From: Amycolatopsis pretoriensis
Lineage (GTDB): Bacteria; Actinomycetota; Actinomycetes; Mycobacteriales; Pseudonocardiaceae
Assembly: GCF_900107925.1 (NCBI RefSeq)
Contig: NZ_FNUJ01000002.1
Location: forward strand, 558,001 to 622,000
Reading direction: 5' to 3'
Length of the DNA: 64,000 nt
Both the position numbers and the translations under genes were made by a program. The notes beneath the pieces are model-generated. The model did no database searches. It was not told where the DNA came from and saw only the letters and a program-made list of their open reading frames with translations. Positions 44,760 to 53,166 of this stretch are shown here, piece by piece (position 1 is the first letter of the stretch; the number at the start of each line of letters is the position of its first letter).

Positions 44760-45998
44760 ATGGTCACCGCGTTCAGCCGCCGCAGTGTTCTGGTCACCGG
44801 GGCGGGCGCCGCCGCCGGCCTCGCGCTGCCGGGCGTCGCCCGCGCCGCCGCAGCCCGGGGCGTCGGCTTCACCCTCGACGCCGAAACCCTCGACGGTGGC
44901 GAACAGATCACCTCGCTCACCCTCGGCACCGCCCGCCTCGGGCCGATCGACCCGGCGAGCCTGACCACCACCACGTTCAGCGTGCACGCCCAGGCCACCA
45001 GCCCGATCGACACCGGCGGGCAGGACATCGGCTACGACCTCGACCGGCCCGTCACGGCCGCGCGGCTCGACCGGCGCGGGAACATCGTGCTCGAACTGAG
45101 CCACGGCGAAGGCCAGACCGGCGGTGGCACCCTCGGCTACATCAACGGCAAGGGCCGCAACGTCCGCCTGAACCTGGTCTACACCATCACGCAAACCGCC
45201 CCGCTCCGAGGACCGCGAGGCCCGGTCACCCTGACCCGGTTCACCCAGGGCCGGCTCGCCAACCCCGAGGTCGACGCCTTCACCTACCACGTCTCGCAGT
45301 CCGGCGTGAAGTACCGCCTCTACTCCCCCGCGACGGGACGCGGCCGCCGTCCGTTGATCGTCTGGCTGCACGGCGGCGGCGAAGGCGCGTCCCTGCCCGA
45401 CGGCTACTACGACAACGAAACCACGTTGCGCGCCAACCGCGGCGCACTCGGCTTCGCCACGCCGGAAGCGCAGAAGATCTTCGGCGGCGCCTACGTCGTC
45501 GCCCCGCAGTGCACGGCCGCCTGGATGGACGACGGCCCCCGGTTCGCCCCGCTCATCCGGGAAATCGTCCGGGACGTCGTCCGCACCCGGGCCGTCGATC
45601 CGGACCGGATCCACGTCGTCGGCTGCAGCAACGGCGGTTACATGAGCCTGAAGATGACCACGGTCTACCCGGGCACCTTCGCGGCGTCCGTCCCGATCTG
45701 CGGCGTCGTCGCGGGCCGGAAAGCCGGTGACCCACCGCTGATCCCCGACGCCGAGCTGACCGCGATCCGCACGCCGACCTGGCTGGTCGCCTCCGCGGAC
45801 GACGACACGGTGGACCCGCGGGCCAACTCCGTCCACGCGCACGACCTCATCCCGCGGTCCACCTTGACGCTCTACGACCACGTCGTCCGGAACGGCCACC
45901 AGTTCCCCGGCCACTGGTCGTGGATCTACGTGGCCCGCAACGACCCGAGCGACCGCGGCACGCACGTCTGGCAGTGGATGGCCCGCCGGCGACGTTAA
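44760..45998 (+). CDS. Secreted alpha/beta hydrolase (esterase / prolyl-oligopeptidase-like)
   Basis: A 412-residue Tat-exported protein: SRRSVLVTGAGAAAGLALPG then VARAAA at the cleavage region. An N-terminal beta domain (about 35-165) precedes an alpha/beta-hydrolase domain with HGGGEGA (oxyanion), GCSNGGYMSLK (nucleophile Ser), SADDDTVDP (Asp) and RNGHQF (His). The architecture resembles secreted PHB-depolymerase/feruloyl-esterase-like or peptidase-like proteins of actinomycetes. ATG at 44760 after AAAGGAG. Its stop is shared with the convergent MaoC gene (TTAA). Confidence 0.85.
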   Translation: MVTAFSRRSVLVTGAGAAAGLALPGVARAAAARGVGFTLDAETLDGGEQITSLTLGTARLGPIDPASLTTTTFSVHAQATSPIDTGGQDIGYDLDRPVTAARLDRRGNIVLELSHGEGQTGGGTLGYINGKGRNVRLNLVYTITQTAPLRGPRGPVTLTRFTQGRLANPEVDAFTYHVSQSGVKYRLYSPATGRGRRPLIVWLHGGGEGASLPDGYYDNETTLRANRGALGFATPEAQKIFGGAYVVAPQCTAAWMDDGPRFAPLIREIVRDVVRTRAVDPDRIHVVGCSNGGYMSLKMTTVYPGTFAASVPICGVVAGRKAGDPPLIPDAELTAIRTPTWLVASADDDTVDPRANSVHAHDLIPRSTLTLYDHVVRNGHQFPGHWSWIYVARNDPSDRGTHVWQWMARRRR

Positions 45999-46825
45999 CG
46001 CGCGGTGCCGGTGATCGCCGTCGCGCCGCCCTCGACCATCCCGGACAGCGCGAACCCGCCGCCCTCGGGCCGCCCGTGGGTCAGCACCGTCGCGCCGGCG
46101 AACACCGGGCTGGACAACCGGTACTCGAACGACGTCACCGGCCGGTCACCGTGCCGGCGCGGGATCTCCAGCAGCAGCAAGGCGAGCAGCGGACCGTGCA
46201 CGACGAGCCCGGGATAGCCCTCGACACCGGTCACGTACGGCTGGTCGTAGTGGATGCGGTGGGTGTTGTAGGTCAGCGCGCTGAACCGGAACAGCAGCTG
46301 GGGCCCGGTCGGCGTGCTGATCTTCCACTCGTGCGGCGGTTCCGCGGCCGGCGCCGGCTCGGCGAGCTGCCGTCGCTGCCCGGCGGGCTGGGAGCGGTAG
46401 ACGACGTCCTGGTGCTCGGTGAGCAGCAGCTCGCCGCCCCGCCGGTAGTCGTGGCGGACGGTCACGAACGCCATTTCCCCGCTCCGGCCCTCTTTCACGA
46501 CGACCTCGGCCAGTTCGCTGCGGCGGTCGATCCGGTCACCGGTGAAGATCGGCGCGTGGACGGCCAGCCGGCCCCCGGCGATCATCCGCCGCCGATCCGG
46601 GACCGGCGGCAGGAACCGCCCTTCCGCCGGGTGGCCGTCGTCGCCGAGCGCGGCCTGCGGGGTCGGCTCGAGGAAGTGGAACCAGTGCCACAGCGGCGGC
46701 AGCGGCCCGGCCGGCGCGGGCAGGTCGAGCAGCGCCGAAAACGCTTTCGCCGGCCAGTCGCCGATCACCTCGGACGTCTCGACGGCGGCGGGCCGCCAGC
46801 CGGCGACCGCGTCCCGGAGGTTCAT
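45995..46825 (-). CDS. MaoC-like dehydratase / mesaconyl-CoA hydratase-type protein
   Basis: A 276-residue double-hotdog protein. The C-terminal hotdog has FRFSALTYNTHRIHYDQPY and GLVVHGPLLA, containing the Asp/His-type catalytic region of MaoC hydratases; the N-terminal half is the FAS1-like dehydratase domain. It probably hydrates an enoyl-CoA made by the acyl-CoA dehydrogenase just upstream, whose stop overlaps this ATG by 4 bp. Confidence 0.88.
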   Translation of the reverse strand: MNLRDAVAGWRPAAVETSEVIGDWPAKAFSALLDLPAPAGPLPPLWHWFHFLEPTPQAALGDDGHPAEGRFLPPVPDRRRMIAGGRLAVHAPIFTGDRIDRRSELAEVVVKEGRSGEMAFVTVRHDYRRGGELLLTEHQDVVYRSQPAGQRRQLAEPAPAAEPPHEWKISTPTGPQLLFRFSALTYNTHRIHYDQPYVTGVEGYPGLVVHGPLLALLLLEIPRRHGDRPVTSFEYRLSSPVFAGATVLTHGRPEGGGFALSGMVEGGATAITGTAR

Positions 46826-47967
46826 CCGAGGCCACCGCGGGCGACGAGCTGGCCGACGATGACGTTCTGCTGGATCTCGTTGGTCCCTTCCCCGACGATC
46901 ATCAGCGGTGCGTCCCGGAAGTACCGCTCGACGTCGAACTCGGTGGAGTAGCCGTACCCGCCGTGGACGCGGATCGCGGCGAGCGCGACCTCCATCGCCG
47001 TCTCCGAGCAGAACAGCTTCGCCATCCCGGCTTCGAGGTCGGCGCGCTCCCCCGAGTCGTACCGGCGCGCGGCGTGCAGCAGCAGCTGGCGGGCGGCGGT
47101 CAGCTTGGTCGCCATCGTCGCGAGGTGGTTGCCGACCGCCTGGTGCCGCCAGATCGGCTTGCCGAACGACTCGCGCTGCTGGGCGTACTTCAGGGCGTCG
47201 TCGAACGCGGCGCGCGCGACCCCGGTGGCGCGCGCGGCGACCTGGATGCGGCCGATCTCCAGTCCCCGCATCATCTGCGCGAACCCCTCGCCCTCGATTC
47301 CGCCGAGCAGCGCCGCCGCCGGCACGTGGCAGTCGTCGAAGGTGATCTCGCAGCTCTCGACGCCCTTGTAACCGAGCTTGGGCAGGTCCTTGGAGACGGT
47401 GAACCCGGGCCCCTTCTCCACCAGCAGGATGCTGATGCCGCGGTGCGCGGGCCGGGCGTCCGGGTCGGTCTTGCACAGCAGCGCGATCAGGCCGGACCGG
47501 CGGGCGTTGCTGATCCACGTCTTGGTGCCGTCGACGACGTACCCGCCGCCCTCCTTGCGCGCGGTCGTGCGCAGGGCCTGCAGGTCCGACCCGCCGCCGG
47601 GCTCGGTCAACGCCATGGTCGCGCGCAGCTCGCCGGTCGCCAGGCGCGGCAGGTACCGCTGCTTCTGCTCCTCGGTGCCGAAGGTCAGGATCAGTTTCGC
47701 GACGACTGTGTGGCCGCCCATCGCGCCGGCGAGGCTCATCCAGCCGCGCGCGAGTTCCTCGGTCACCAGCGCGTAGCACTCGGTGGAAACCCGCACATCG
47801 CCGTAGGGCTCGGGAATGGCCAAGCCGTAGACGCCGAGCCGCTTCATCTGCTCGATGAGCTCTTCGGGGTAGGTGTTCGCGTGTTCGAGTTCGCGCACGA
47901 CCGGCCGGACGTCACGGTCGACGAAGTCGCGGACGGTGTCCACAATGGCCTGTTCGGCGGCATCCAC
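46822..47967 (-). CDS. Acyl-CoA dehydrogenase
   Basis: A 381-residue FAD-dependent dehydrogenase. ATMALTEPGGGSDLQALRTT and WISNARRSGLIALL are the FAD/substrate signatures; QRESFGKPIWRHQAV, AIRVHGGYGYSTEF and IVGEGTNEIQ complete the C-terminal domain. The base Glu is expected at GEGTNE, as in short/medium-chain members. The GTG at 47967 is favoured because GAGGAG lies six bases upstream; a GTG at 48009 would add a charged leader. Operon with the MaoC dehydratase gives two consecutive beta-oxidation-like steps. Confidence 0.92.
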   Translation of the reverse strand: MDAAEQAIVDTVRDFVDRDVRPVVRELEHANTYPEELIEQMKRLGVYGLAIPEPYGDVRVSTECYALVTEELARGWMSLAGAMGGHTVVAKLILTFGTEEQKQRYLPRLATGELRATMALTEPGGGSDLQALRTTARKEGGGYVVDGTKTWISNARRSGLIALLCKTDPDARPAHRGISILLVEKGPGFTVSKDLPKLGYKGVESCEITFDDCHVPAAALLGGIEGEGFAQMMRGLEIGRIQVAARATGVARAAFDDALKYAQQRESFGKPIWRHQAVGNHLATMATKLTAARQLLLHAARRYDSGERADLEAGMAKLFCSETAMEVALAAIRVHGGYGYSTEFDVERYFRDAPLMIVGEGTNEIQQNVIVGQLVARGGLG

Positions 47968-48072
47968 GGGCGGCTCCTCGGACTTCGGTTCCCGCTCCGA
48001 GCTTCCCACCGAACCCGGGCTGCCGCGCGGCGGTGTCCCGGGCGGCTCGCACCGTCCGGGACACCCCGGCGC

Positions 48073-49470
48073 TCAGTTCGCGACGAACTGCACGAGCCAC
48101 TCGCCGCCACCGTACGGCGGCGCGGAGACGTTCAGCGCGCCACCGTCCGGGACCGCCGCCTTCCACGGGCCGAGCACCCGCAGCTCGTAGTTGCCGACCG
48201 GCACGCCCTTGAACGTCGCGTAGCCGCCTGTGTCGGTCCGGGCGTACGCGCGGATGGCGCCGTTCTCGAGCAGCACCAGGTTCCGGTACGCCATGCCCTC
48301 GCCGGCGTCCGGCGCGTTGTCGCCGTCCTTGTCGAGCCAGACCTGACCGCGGGAGTCGGCCACCTTGCCGGGCACCTTGGCGGTGGCCGAAACGTACGGC
48401 GCGCCGCCGGTGTGGCCGTCCTGGGCGGAGCAGTCGAGCCCGGTGACGCCGGTGTAGGCCGCCTTGTCGGGTACCTTGCCGGTCGCCGTCAGCACGATCC
48501 GCTGGCCCGCGGCCAGCGTGCCTTCCTTGCGCTGGTAGCCGAACGCGCCCCACTGGTCGTCGGTCACGGTCAGCTCGGAGCCGAAGCCGCCCGCGTCGCA
48601 GTTGAGGAACAGGCCGGTCAGCGGCTTGGTGCCGGAGTTGGTGAGCGTGACCGTCGCCTTGCCGGTGTCGCCGGCGGCGTAGCTCGCCTTGTCCAGCGTG
48701 AGCGTCTCGTGCAGCACGTCGGACAGCGGACGGGTGGCCGCGACCTCCAGCGCCGTGTAGGCGCCCCGGCCGTCCAGCCGCAGGTCCGGAAGGTCCGGGC
48801 CGATCCAGCCGCCGGGCAGCCGGTCGAAGCTGAGGTAGGCGATCCGGCTCAGCGGGAGGCCGTCGTAGGCGAAGTGGCCGGTCGCGTCGGTGGTGGTGTA
48901 CATCTCCAGCGTCGTGCCGACGCCGAAGAAGCGCACCCGGGCCCCGGCCAGGGCTTCGCCGGGCGACGGCTTGCCGTCCCCGTTGGTGTCCCCGTACAGC
49001 ACGCCGGCGACCCGCTCGGTGCCCGTCGCGAGCGGCACGGTGACCCGCTGGACGTTGTCGCTGTAGTCGGTGTCGCCCGCGCCGTACACCTCGACGTGCA
49101 CGACCGAGTCGCCGTAGTACGTCGACCCGAGCTGCCCGGTGAGGTGGAGGGTCCGGGTCTCCCCCTGCGCGATGGTCGCGCCGGTGCCGCTGTCGTCGAG
49201 GTCGCCCCACTGGTGCTGGTCGACCCAGAAGGCCGTCCCGGACTCCGAGTAGGCGGTCCCGAAGGCGCCGGAGACGACGGAGTCCCCGATGTTGCTCACG
49301 GTCACGTCGAGCCCGACGTACTCGCCCAGGAGCCAGTGCCCCTGCTGGGCGACGGCGGTGACCTTGAGGTTCGGACCGGAAGCGGCCGACGCGGGCGCGC
49401 CGGCCATCCCGGTCAGGAGAAGTCCCGCGGCCAGCACGGACGCTGACCGCGTGAATCTGCCGATGGGCAT
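48073..49470 (-). CDS. Secreted SdrD B-like repeat protein
   Basis: A 465-residue exported protein with a Sec signal (about residues 1-30, hydrophobic ASVLAAGLLLTGMAGAPASA). Two SdrD B-like/Cna-B-like beta domains are seen: VAGVLYGDTNGDGKPSPGEA and VWLDKDGDNAPDAGEGMAYR, both with Asp-rich putative calcium loops, interspersed with CARDB-like beta domains (LDVTVSNIGDS, ATVTLTNSGTK). No LPxTG anchor is present, so it is probably released. ATG at 49470 after GGGGGAACGAAACC. Surface or matrix role inferred. Confidence 0.85.
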   Translation of the reverse strand: MPIGRFTRSASVLAAGLLLTGMAGAPASAASGPNLKVTAVAQQGHWLLGEYVGLDVTVSNIGDSVVSGAFGTAYSESGTAFWVDQHQWGDLDDSGTGATIAQGETRTLHLTGQLGSTYYGDSVVHVEVYGAGDTDYSDNVQRVTVPLATGTERVAGVLYGDTNGDGKPSPGEALAGARVRFFGVGTTLEMYTTTDATGHFAYDGLPLSRIAYLSFDRLPGGWIGPDLPDLRLDGRGAYTALEVAATRPLSDVLHETLTLDKASYAAGDTGKATVTLTNSGTKPLTGLFLNCDAGGFGSELTVTDDQWGAFGYQRKEGTLAAGQRIVLTATGKVPDKAAYTGVTGLDCSAQDGHTGGAPYVSATAKVPGKVADSRGQVWLDKDGDNAPDAGEGMAYRNLVLLENGAIRAYARTDTGGYATFKGVPVGNYELRVLGPWKAAVPDGGALNVSAPPYGGGEWLVQFVAN

Positions 49471-49727
49471 GGTTTCGTTCCCCCTTTTGGGTTGTAGGGG
49501 AAATCTAGGACCGGCCGCCGTGTCCGGGGAGGGCGGAACATTCCGCTGGACCGGTACGGCAACCTTTGACCGGACTGGAGCGTTCTCGCCCCGCGTACCG
49601 GTTGTGGCCGGGTCATTCCCCCGGTCCGCCAAGTGGCCCAATCCGCCAATTTCCGCCCGGTCCGCGACACGACGGTGTTAACTTCCGTCCGTCATCCGCT
49701 GCCCCGAGCGAGGTGGTTCCCGTCACC

Positions 49728-50678
49728 GTGACCGTGCACACGGACAAGTTCGCCGCCTACCTGCGCATGTTGAAGGACCGCAGCGGCCAGGGCTACGAGC
49801 GGCTCGGCCGGCTCGCCGGCGCCAGTGGTTCCAGCCTGCACCGGTACTGCTCGGGCAAGAGCGTCCCCGCCGACTACCGCGTCGTCCACTCCTTCGCCAA
49901 GGTCTGCGGCGCGTCCGCCGAGGAACTGCGCGAACTGCACCAGCTGTGGGCCCTGGCCGACGCCGGCCGGGTCGAGGAGGTGCCGGCCGAGCGCGTCGAG
50001 GCCCCCGCACCGCGGCGCCGGCGGTGGTACGCGGCCGTGGCCATCGCGGCCGTCGTCCTCCTCGCGGGCGGCCTGTTCTGGGTGACCGCCGACGGGTCGG
50101 GCGCACCCCCGGGCCGGTACGCCGACCGGGTGCTGTTCTCCCCGGGCTGCCAGCCGCCGGTGAGCATGGGCCAGCACGACGAGTGCGTCACCGAGGTGCA
50201 GAACCTGCTGGTCTCGGCCCAGGGCCGGCTCTCGGTCGACGGCTCGTTCGGCCCGGAGACCCTGCGCCGGGTCACCGCGTTCCAGGTGCTGGCCGGCCTG
50301 CCCGCGCGCGGTGTGGTCGACGACGCGACCAAGAACGCGCTCTACGACCACCGGACCAGCCTGGCCGGCTGGTCGCCGGCGATGGTGGAACAGCGGGTGC
50401 GAGCCGTGTTCACCGAGACGCCGGACACCGCCGTCGCGATCGCCCGTTGTGCTTCGTTCCTCGACCCGCTGTGGGTGCTGCCGAACACGAACGGCAGCCG
50501 CAACTGGGGGATCTTCCAGATCTCCGACGCCCGCCTGCTGGACCTCGGCGGCACGCCGCGGCAGGCGTTCGACCCGGGCTGGAACATCGAGGCGGCGCAC
50601 CGCCTGTGGAGCGTGCGCCGCGACTTCCACGACTGGCCGTCCTGCTCGGCGGCGCTGCAGACCCCGCAACCGCACTGA
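49728..50678 (+). CDS. Membrane-spanning HTH protein with peptidoglycan-binding and lysozyme-like domains
   Basis: About 316 residues. Residues ~5-75 look like an HTH of the Xre kind (YERLGRLAGASGSSLHRYCS, then GKSVPADYRVVHSFAKV); residues ~104-125 are a single membrane helix (AVAIAAVVLLAGGLFWVTA); then a peptidoglycan-binding-like domain (VTEVQNLLVSAQGRLSVDG, FGPETLRRVTAFQ) and a lysozyme/transglycosylase-like C-terminus (GSRNWGIFQISDARLLDLG, FDPGWNIEAAHRLW). DNA-binding inside and wall-binding outside suggests a wall sensor. GTG at 49728, or GTG at 49713. Catalytic Glu of the lysozyme-like part is not evident. Confidence 0.8.
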   Translation: MTVHTDKFAAYLRMLKDRSGQGYERLGRLAGASGSSLHRYCSGKSVPADYRVVHSFAKVCGASAEELRELHQLWALADAGRVEEVPAERVEAPAPRRRRWYAAVAIAAVVLLAGGLFWVTADGSGAPPGRYADRVLFSPGCQPPVSMGQHDECVTEVQNLLVSAQGRLSVDGSFGPETLRRVTAFQVLAGLPARGVVDDATKNALYDHRTSLAGWSPAMVEQRVRAVFTETPDTAVAIARCASFLDPLWVLPNTNGSRNWGIFQISDARLLDLGGTPRQAFDPGWNIEAAHRLWSVRRDFHDWPSCSAALQTPQPH

Positions 50679-50692
50679 GCCCGGACAAGGGC

Positions 50693-50753
50693 GAAGCCCG
50701 CGCCCTCCGCGAGGGGCGGCCCCTGGGAGAGGCCTGGAGGGCGCGGGCTTCGC
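50693..50753. terminator. Long hairpin after the HTH-wall sensor gene
   Basis: CGAAGCCCGCGCCCTCC pairs perfectly with GGAGGGCGCGGGCTTCG (17 bp); the 27-nt loop can form a small inner stem (AGGGG/CCCCT). First of two adjacent hairpins in the convergent spacer. Confidence 0.75.
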
Positions 50754-50760
50754 GGCACGC

Positions 50761-50808
50761 TGACGCCGGAAACCCCGCGGTGGCAGCAGCGGGGTTTCCG
50801 GCGTCAGA
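50761..50808. terminator. Second perfect hairpin, bidirectional terminator
   Basis: CTGACGCCGGAAACCCCGC pairs over all 19 bp with GCGGGGTTTCCGGCGTCAG, loop of 10 nt. It lies just before the 3' end of the convergent M15 gene at 50824. Confidence 0.8.
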
Positions 50809-50823
50809 CCCCCAGTCGCCGGA

Positions 50824-51564
50824 TCAGACTGTGCCGTTCTCCCACCACCACGCGCGGCCGAGGTCGGCCCGGCTGTCCACGTGCTGGTGGTCGGTGTTGT
50901 ACGTCTCCAGGCCGGAGAACCCGCTGGTCTCGGCCTTCTGGTAGACGGTCTTGTTGGCCACGCCCGGCACGTCCAGGTCGGCGGCGGTGCCGTACATGTG
51001 CATGCTGTCGCTGGCGCCGCCGATCTCGGCGTTGTGCGCGATGCTGCGGAACCCGGAGTTCACCGTGATCGGCTTGTTCCCGAGCTTCTTGCGCACCGCT
51101 TCGAGCTTGTACATGCAGCGGCGGGCGTTCTCCTTGGCGGTGGCCGCGCTGACCTTGCCGCCGTTGAAGGTGCCGCTCACCCGGTCGGTGAACTCGCTGA
51201 AGTTGAAGTGCGCGGTGGACCCGTCGCTCTGCTCCAGCGCGTTGAGGGCGGACTGGGTGGCCGGGCCGACCTGGCCGTCCGCGCCGAGGCCGTAGGCCGC
51301 CTGGAATCTGCGGACCGCCGCCGCGGTGCCGGGGCCGAATTCGCCGTCGATCGAGACCCGGCTGTGGCTGGGCGAGTCGGCCGCCCAGCCCGCGACGCGG
51401 ATCTGGAGTTCGGTGACGTCGGCGCCGGTGGCGCCCTGCGTGAGCGTGCGGGACCAGGGGTACGCCTGGGCGGTGCCGGCCAGCAGCAGCGGGCTGACCG
51501 CCGCGGTCGCGCCGAGCACCACCGCGCCGCGGAGCACCGTGCGGCGGCTGAGGGGGAGGGTCAT
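50824..51564 (-). CDS. Secreted peptidoglycan-binding M15-type D-Ala-D-Ala carboxypeptidase-like protein
   Basis: 246 residues with a Tat signal (SRRTVLRGAVVLGATAAVS, AQA cleavage). An N-terminal peptidoglycan-binding domain (TGADVTELQIRVAGWAADS, VSIDGEFGPGTAAAVRRFQ) is followed by an M15 zinc-peptidase domain with SMHMYGTAADLDV and HQHVDSR, carrying the expected His-Asp-His metal ligands. It trims peptidoglycan peptides outside the membrane. ATG at 51564 after AGGAAAGGACGAGA. Same strand and spacing as the GH25 gene, so co-regulation is likely. Confidence 0.9.
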   Translation of the reverse strand: MTLPLSRRTVLRGAVVLGATAAVSPLLLAGTAQAYPWSRTLTQGATGADVTELQIRVAGWAADSPSHSRVSIDGEFGPGTAAAVRRFQAAYGLGADGQVGPATQSALNALEQSDGSTAHFNFSEFTDRVSGTFNGGKVSAATAKENARRCMYKLEAVRKKLGNKPITVNSGFRSIAHNAEIGGASDSMHMYGTAADLDVPGVANKTVYQKAETSGFSGLETYNTDHQHVDSRADLGRAWWWENGTV

Positions 51565-51588
51565 TCTCGTCCTTTCCTGACGGGGATT

Positions 51589-52929
51589 TCAGCGGTTGGC
51601 GAGCTGGTCGAGGTCGGCCTGGGTGCCGTTGAAGACGTCGCCGGTGGCCGGCGCGGGGATGCCGTCGGGGATGGCCGCGTCGGTGTACTGCCACATCAGC
51701 CAGGTCTTCGACCCGGCGGGCAGCGCCGGCTGCGTGACGGACTGGCGGTAGTCGGCGAGCTGCATCGGATACCCCGACAGCGCCGTGGTGCCGCCGAGGC
51801 AGGCGTCCAGGAACGACTTCTGGGTGTAGATGATCGGGGTGCGGCCGAACGCCGTCTGGACCTTGTCCAGCCACGCCTTGACGTCGGCGACGGTGACGTA
51901 CGGCGGGCAGCCGCCGGAGCCGTCGTCCTTCCACTCCAGGTCGAACACGGGCGGCAGGTCACCGGCGCGCTTGCCGGTGTACCCGGTGGCCTTCACCGCG
52001 GCGATGAACCGGTCGGCCTGCGCACCGCCGGTACCGGCCGCCGTGCCCGTGTAGAAGTGGTACGGCCCGACGGCCAAGCCGGCGTTGCGCGCGGCGGGCA
52101 GGTCAGTGGCCAGGTAGTCGTCGGTGACGTTCAGGCCGCGGGTCGCCTTGACGGTCGCGAACTCGACGCCGGACGCCTTCACCGCGCCCCAGTTGATCGG
52201 CGCGCCCCCGGGGTGCTGGTACTTCGCGGTGTCGACGCCGTCGATCGGGTGCCCGGCGGGCTTCGGCGGCACGCAGTAGGTGTTGCGGCTGGACCAGTCG
52301 GCGACCTTCGCCCAGGTGGTGGGCCCGGCGACGCCGTCGGCACTGGCGTTGACGCAGTGCTGGAACTGGATGACGCGGGTGCGGGTGCCGTCCCCGAACT
52401 GGCCGTCGATCGTCAGCGGCGGGTAGTGCCCCGGCTCCATGGCGAGGTTCAGCCGGCACTGGAGTTCCTTGACGTCGGTGCCGGTCGAGCCGCTCTGCAG
52501 GGTCGGGCGGGCGGTGGAGTGGCCGCACACCACGCTCTGCGCGGTGCCGGCGGTGCCCTGGGTGGCGCACTTGCGCGGCCGCGCGGCCCACGAGTTCAGC
52601 GCGGCCCAGGTGTTCGGCCCGATCTGGCCGTCGACGCTCAAGGCGGCGCACTTCTGGAAGACGCGCACGCGGGCGTCGGTCGCCGGGCCGAACTCGCCGT
52701 CGGCACCGATGGGCGAGTACCGGCTCGCCTTGGTCGCGAGGTTCAGTTCGCACTGGGCTTCGGCGACCGGGGCACCGGTCGCCCCTTGGGCCAGGGTTGG
52801 CTGGGCGGTGGTGTGCCCGCAGACGGCGACGGCTTCGACGGCTTCGACGGCCGGTTCGGCCGCGGACGCGGTCGCCGCGGCGGCGGGAACCACGAGCAGC
52901 ACCGCGAGGGCCAGAGCGAATCTTTGCAT
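51589..52929 (-). CDS. Secreted GH25 lysozyme-like protein with two peptidoglycan-binding domains
   Basis: 446 residues. Sec signal (residues ~1-24), two peptidoglycan-binding domains each with C-x(n)-C pairs (YSPIGADGEFGPATDARVR and PPLTIDGQFGDGTRTRVIQ), then a GH25-type barrel (HPIDGVDTAKYQHPGG, FATVKATRGLNVTDDYL, LPPVFDLEWKDDG, KTWLMWQYTD). The DxE of FDLEW fits the family's catalytic acids. It probably cleaves the glycan strands of peptidoglycan. It lies 24 bp upstream of the M15 gene, likely one operon. Confidence 0.92.
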   Translation of the reverse strand: MQRFALALAVLLVVPAAAATASAAEPAVEAVEAVAVCGHTTAQPTLAQGATGAPVAEAQCELNLATKASRYSPIGADGEFGPATDARVRVFQKCAALSVDGQIGPNTWAALNSWAARPRKCATQGTAGTAQSVVCGHSTARPTLQSGSTGTDVKELQCRLNLAMEPGHYPPLTIDGQFGDGTRTRVIQFQHCVNASADGVAGPTTWAKVADWSSRNTYCVPPKPAGHPIDGVDTAKYQHPGGAPINWGAVKASGVEFATVKATRGLNVTDDYLATDLPAARNAGLAVGPYHFYTGTAAGTGGAQADRFIAAVKATGYTGKRAGDLPPVFDLEWKDDGSGGCPPYVTVADVKAWLDKVQTAFGRTPIIYTQKSFLDACLGGTTALSGYPMQLADYRQSVTQPALPAGSKTWLMWQYTDAAIPDGIPAPATGDVFNGTQADLDQLANR

Positions 52930-53166
52930 GGCGAGGAGGTTGGCAGCGCCCGCCTCCGCCGATCACCGGTTGCGGCCCGATTCGGGATGCCGGGACGATC
53001 CCACCCGGGCGGACCAGCGGGGACGCCGTCGCCGTGGGACGCCGGTGGGATGGTGGGGCGTTCGGTGGTCCGTGCACTGCGGGCTCGGCCGGTGCGGGCC
53101 TGACAGCTTCGGGACAACGTCGGGCCGGCGGTTCCGCACCCGCCGGCCGGCTGCTGAGCTTGACGG

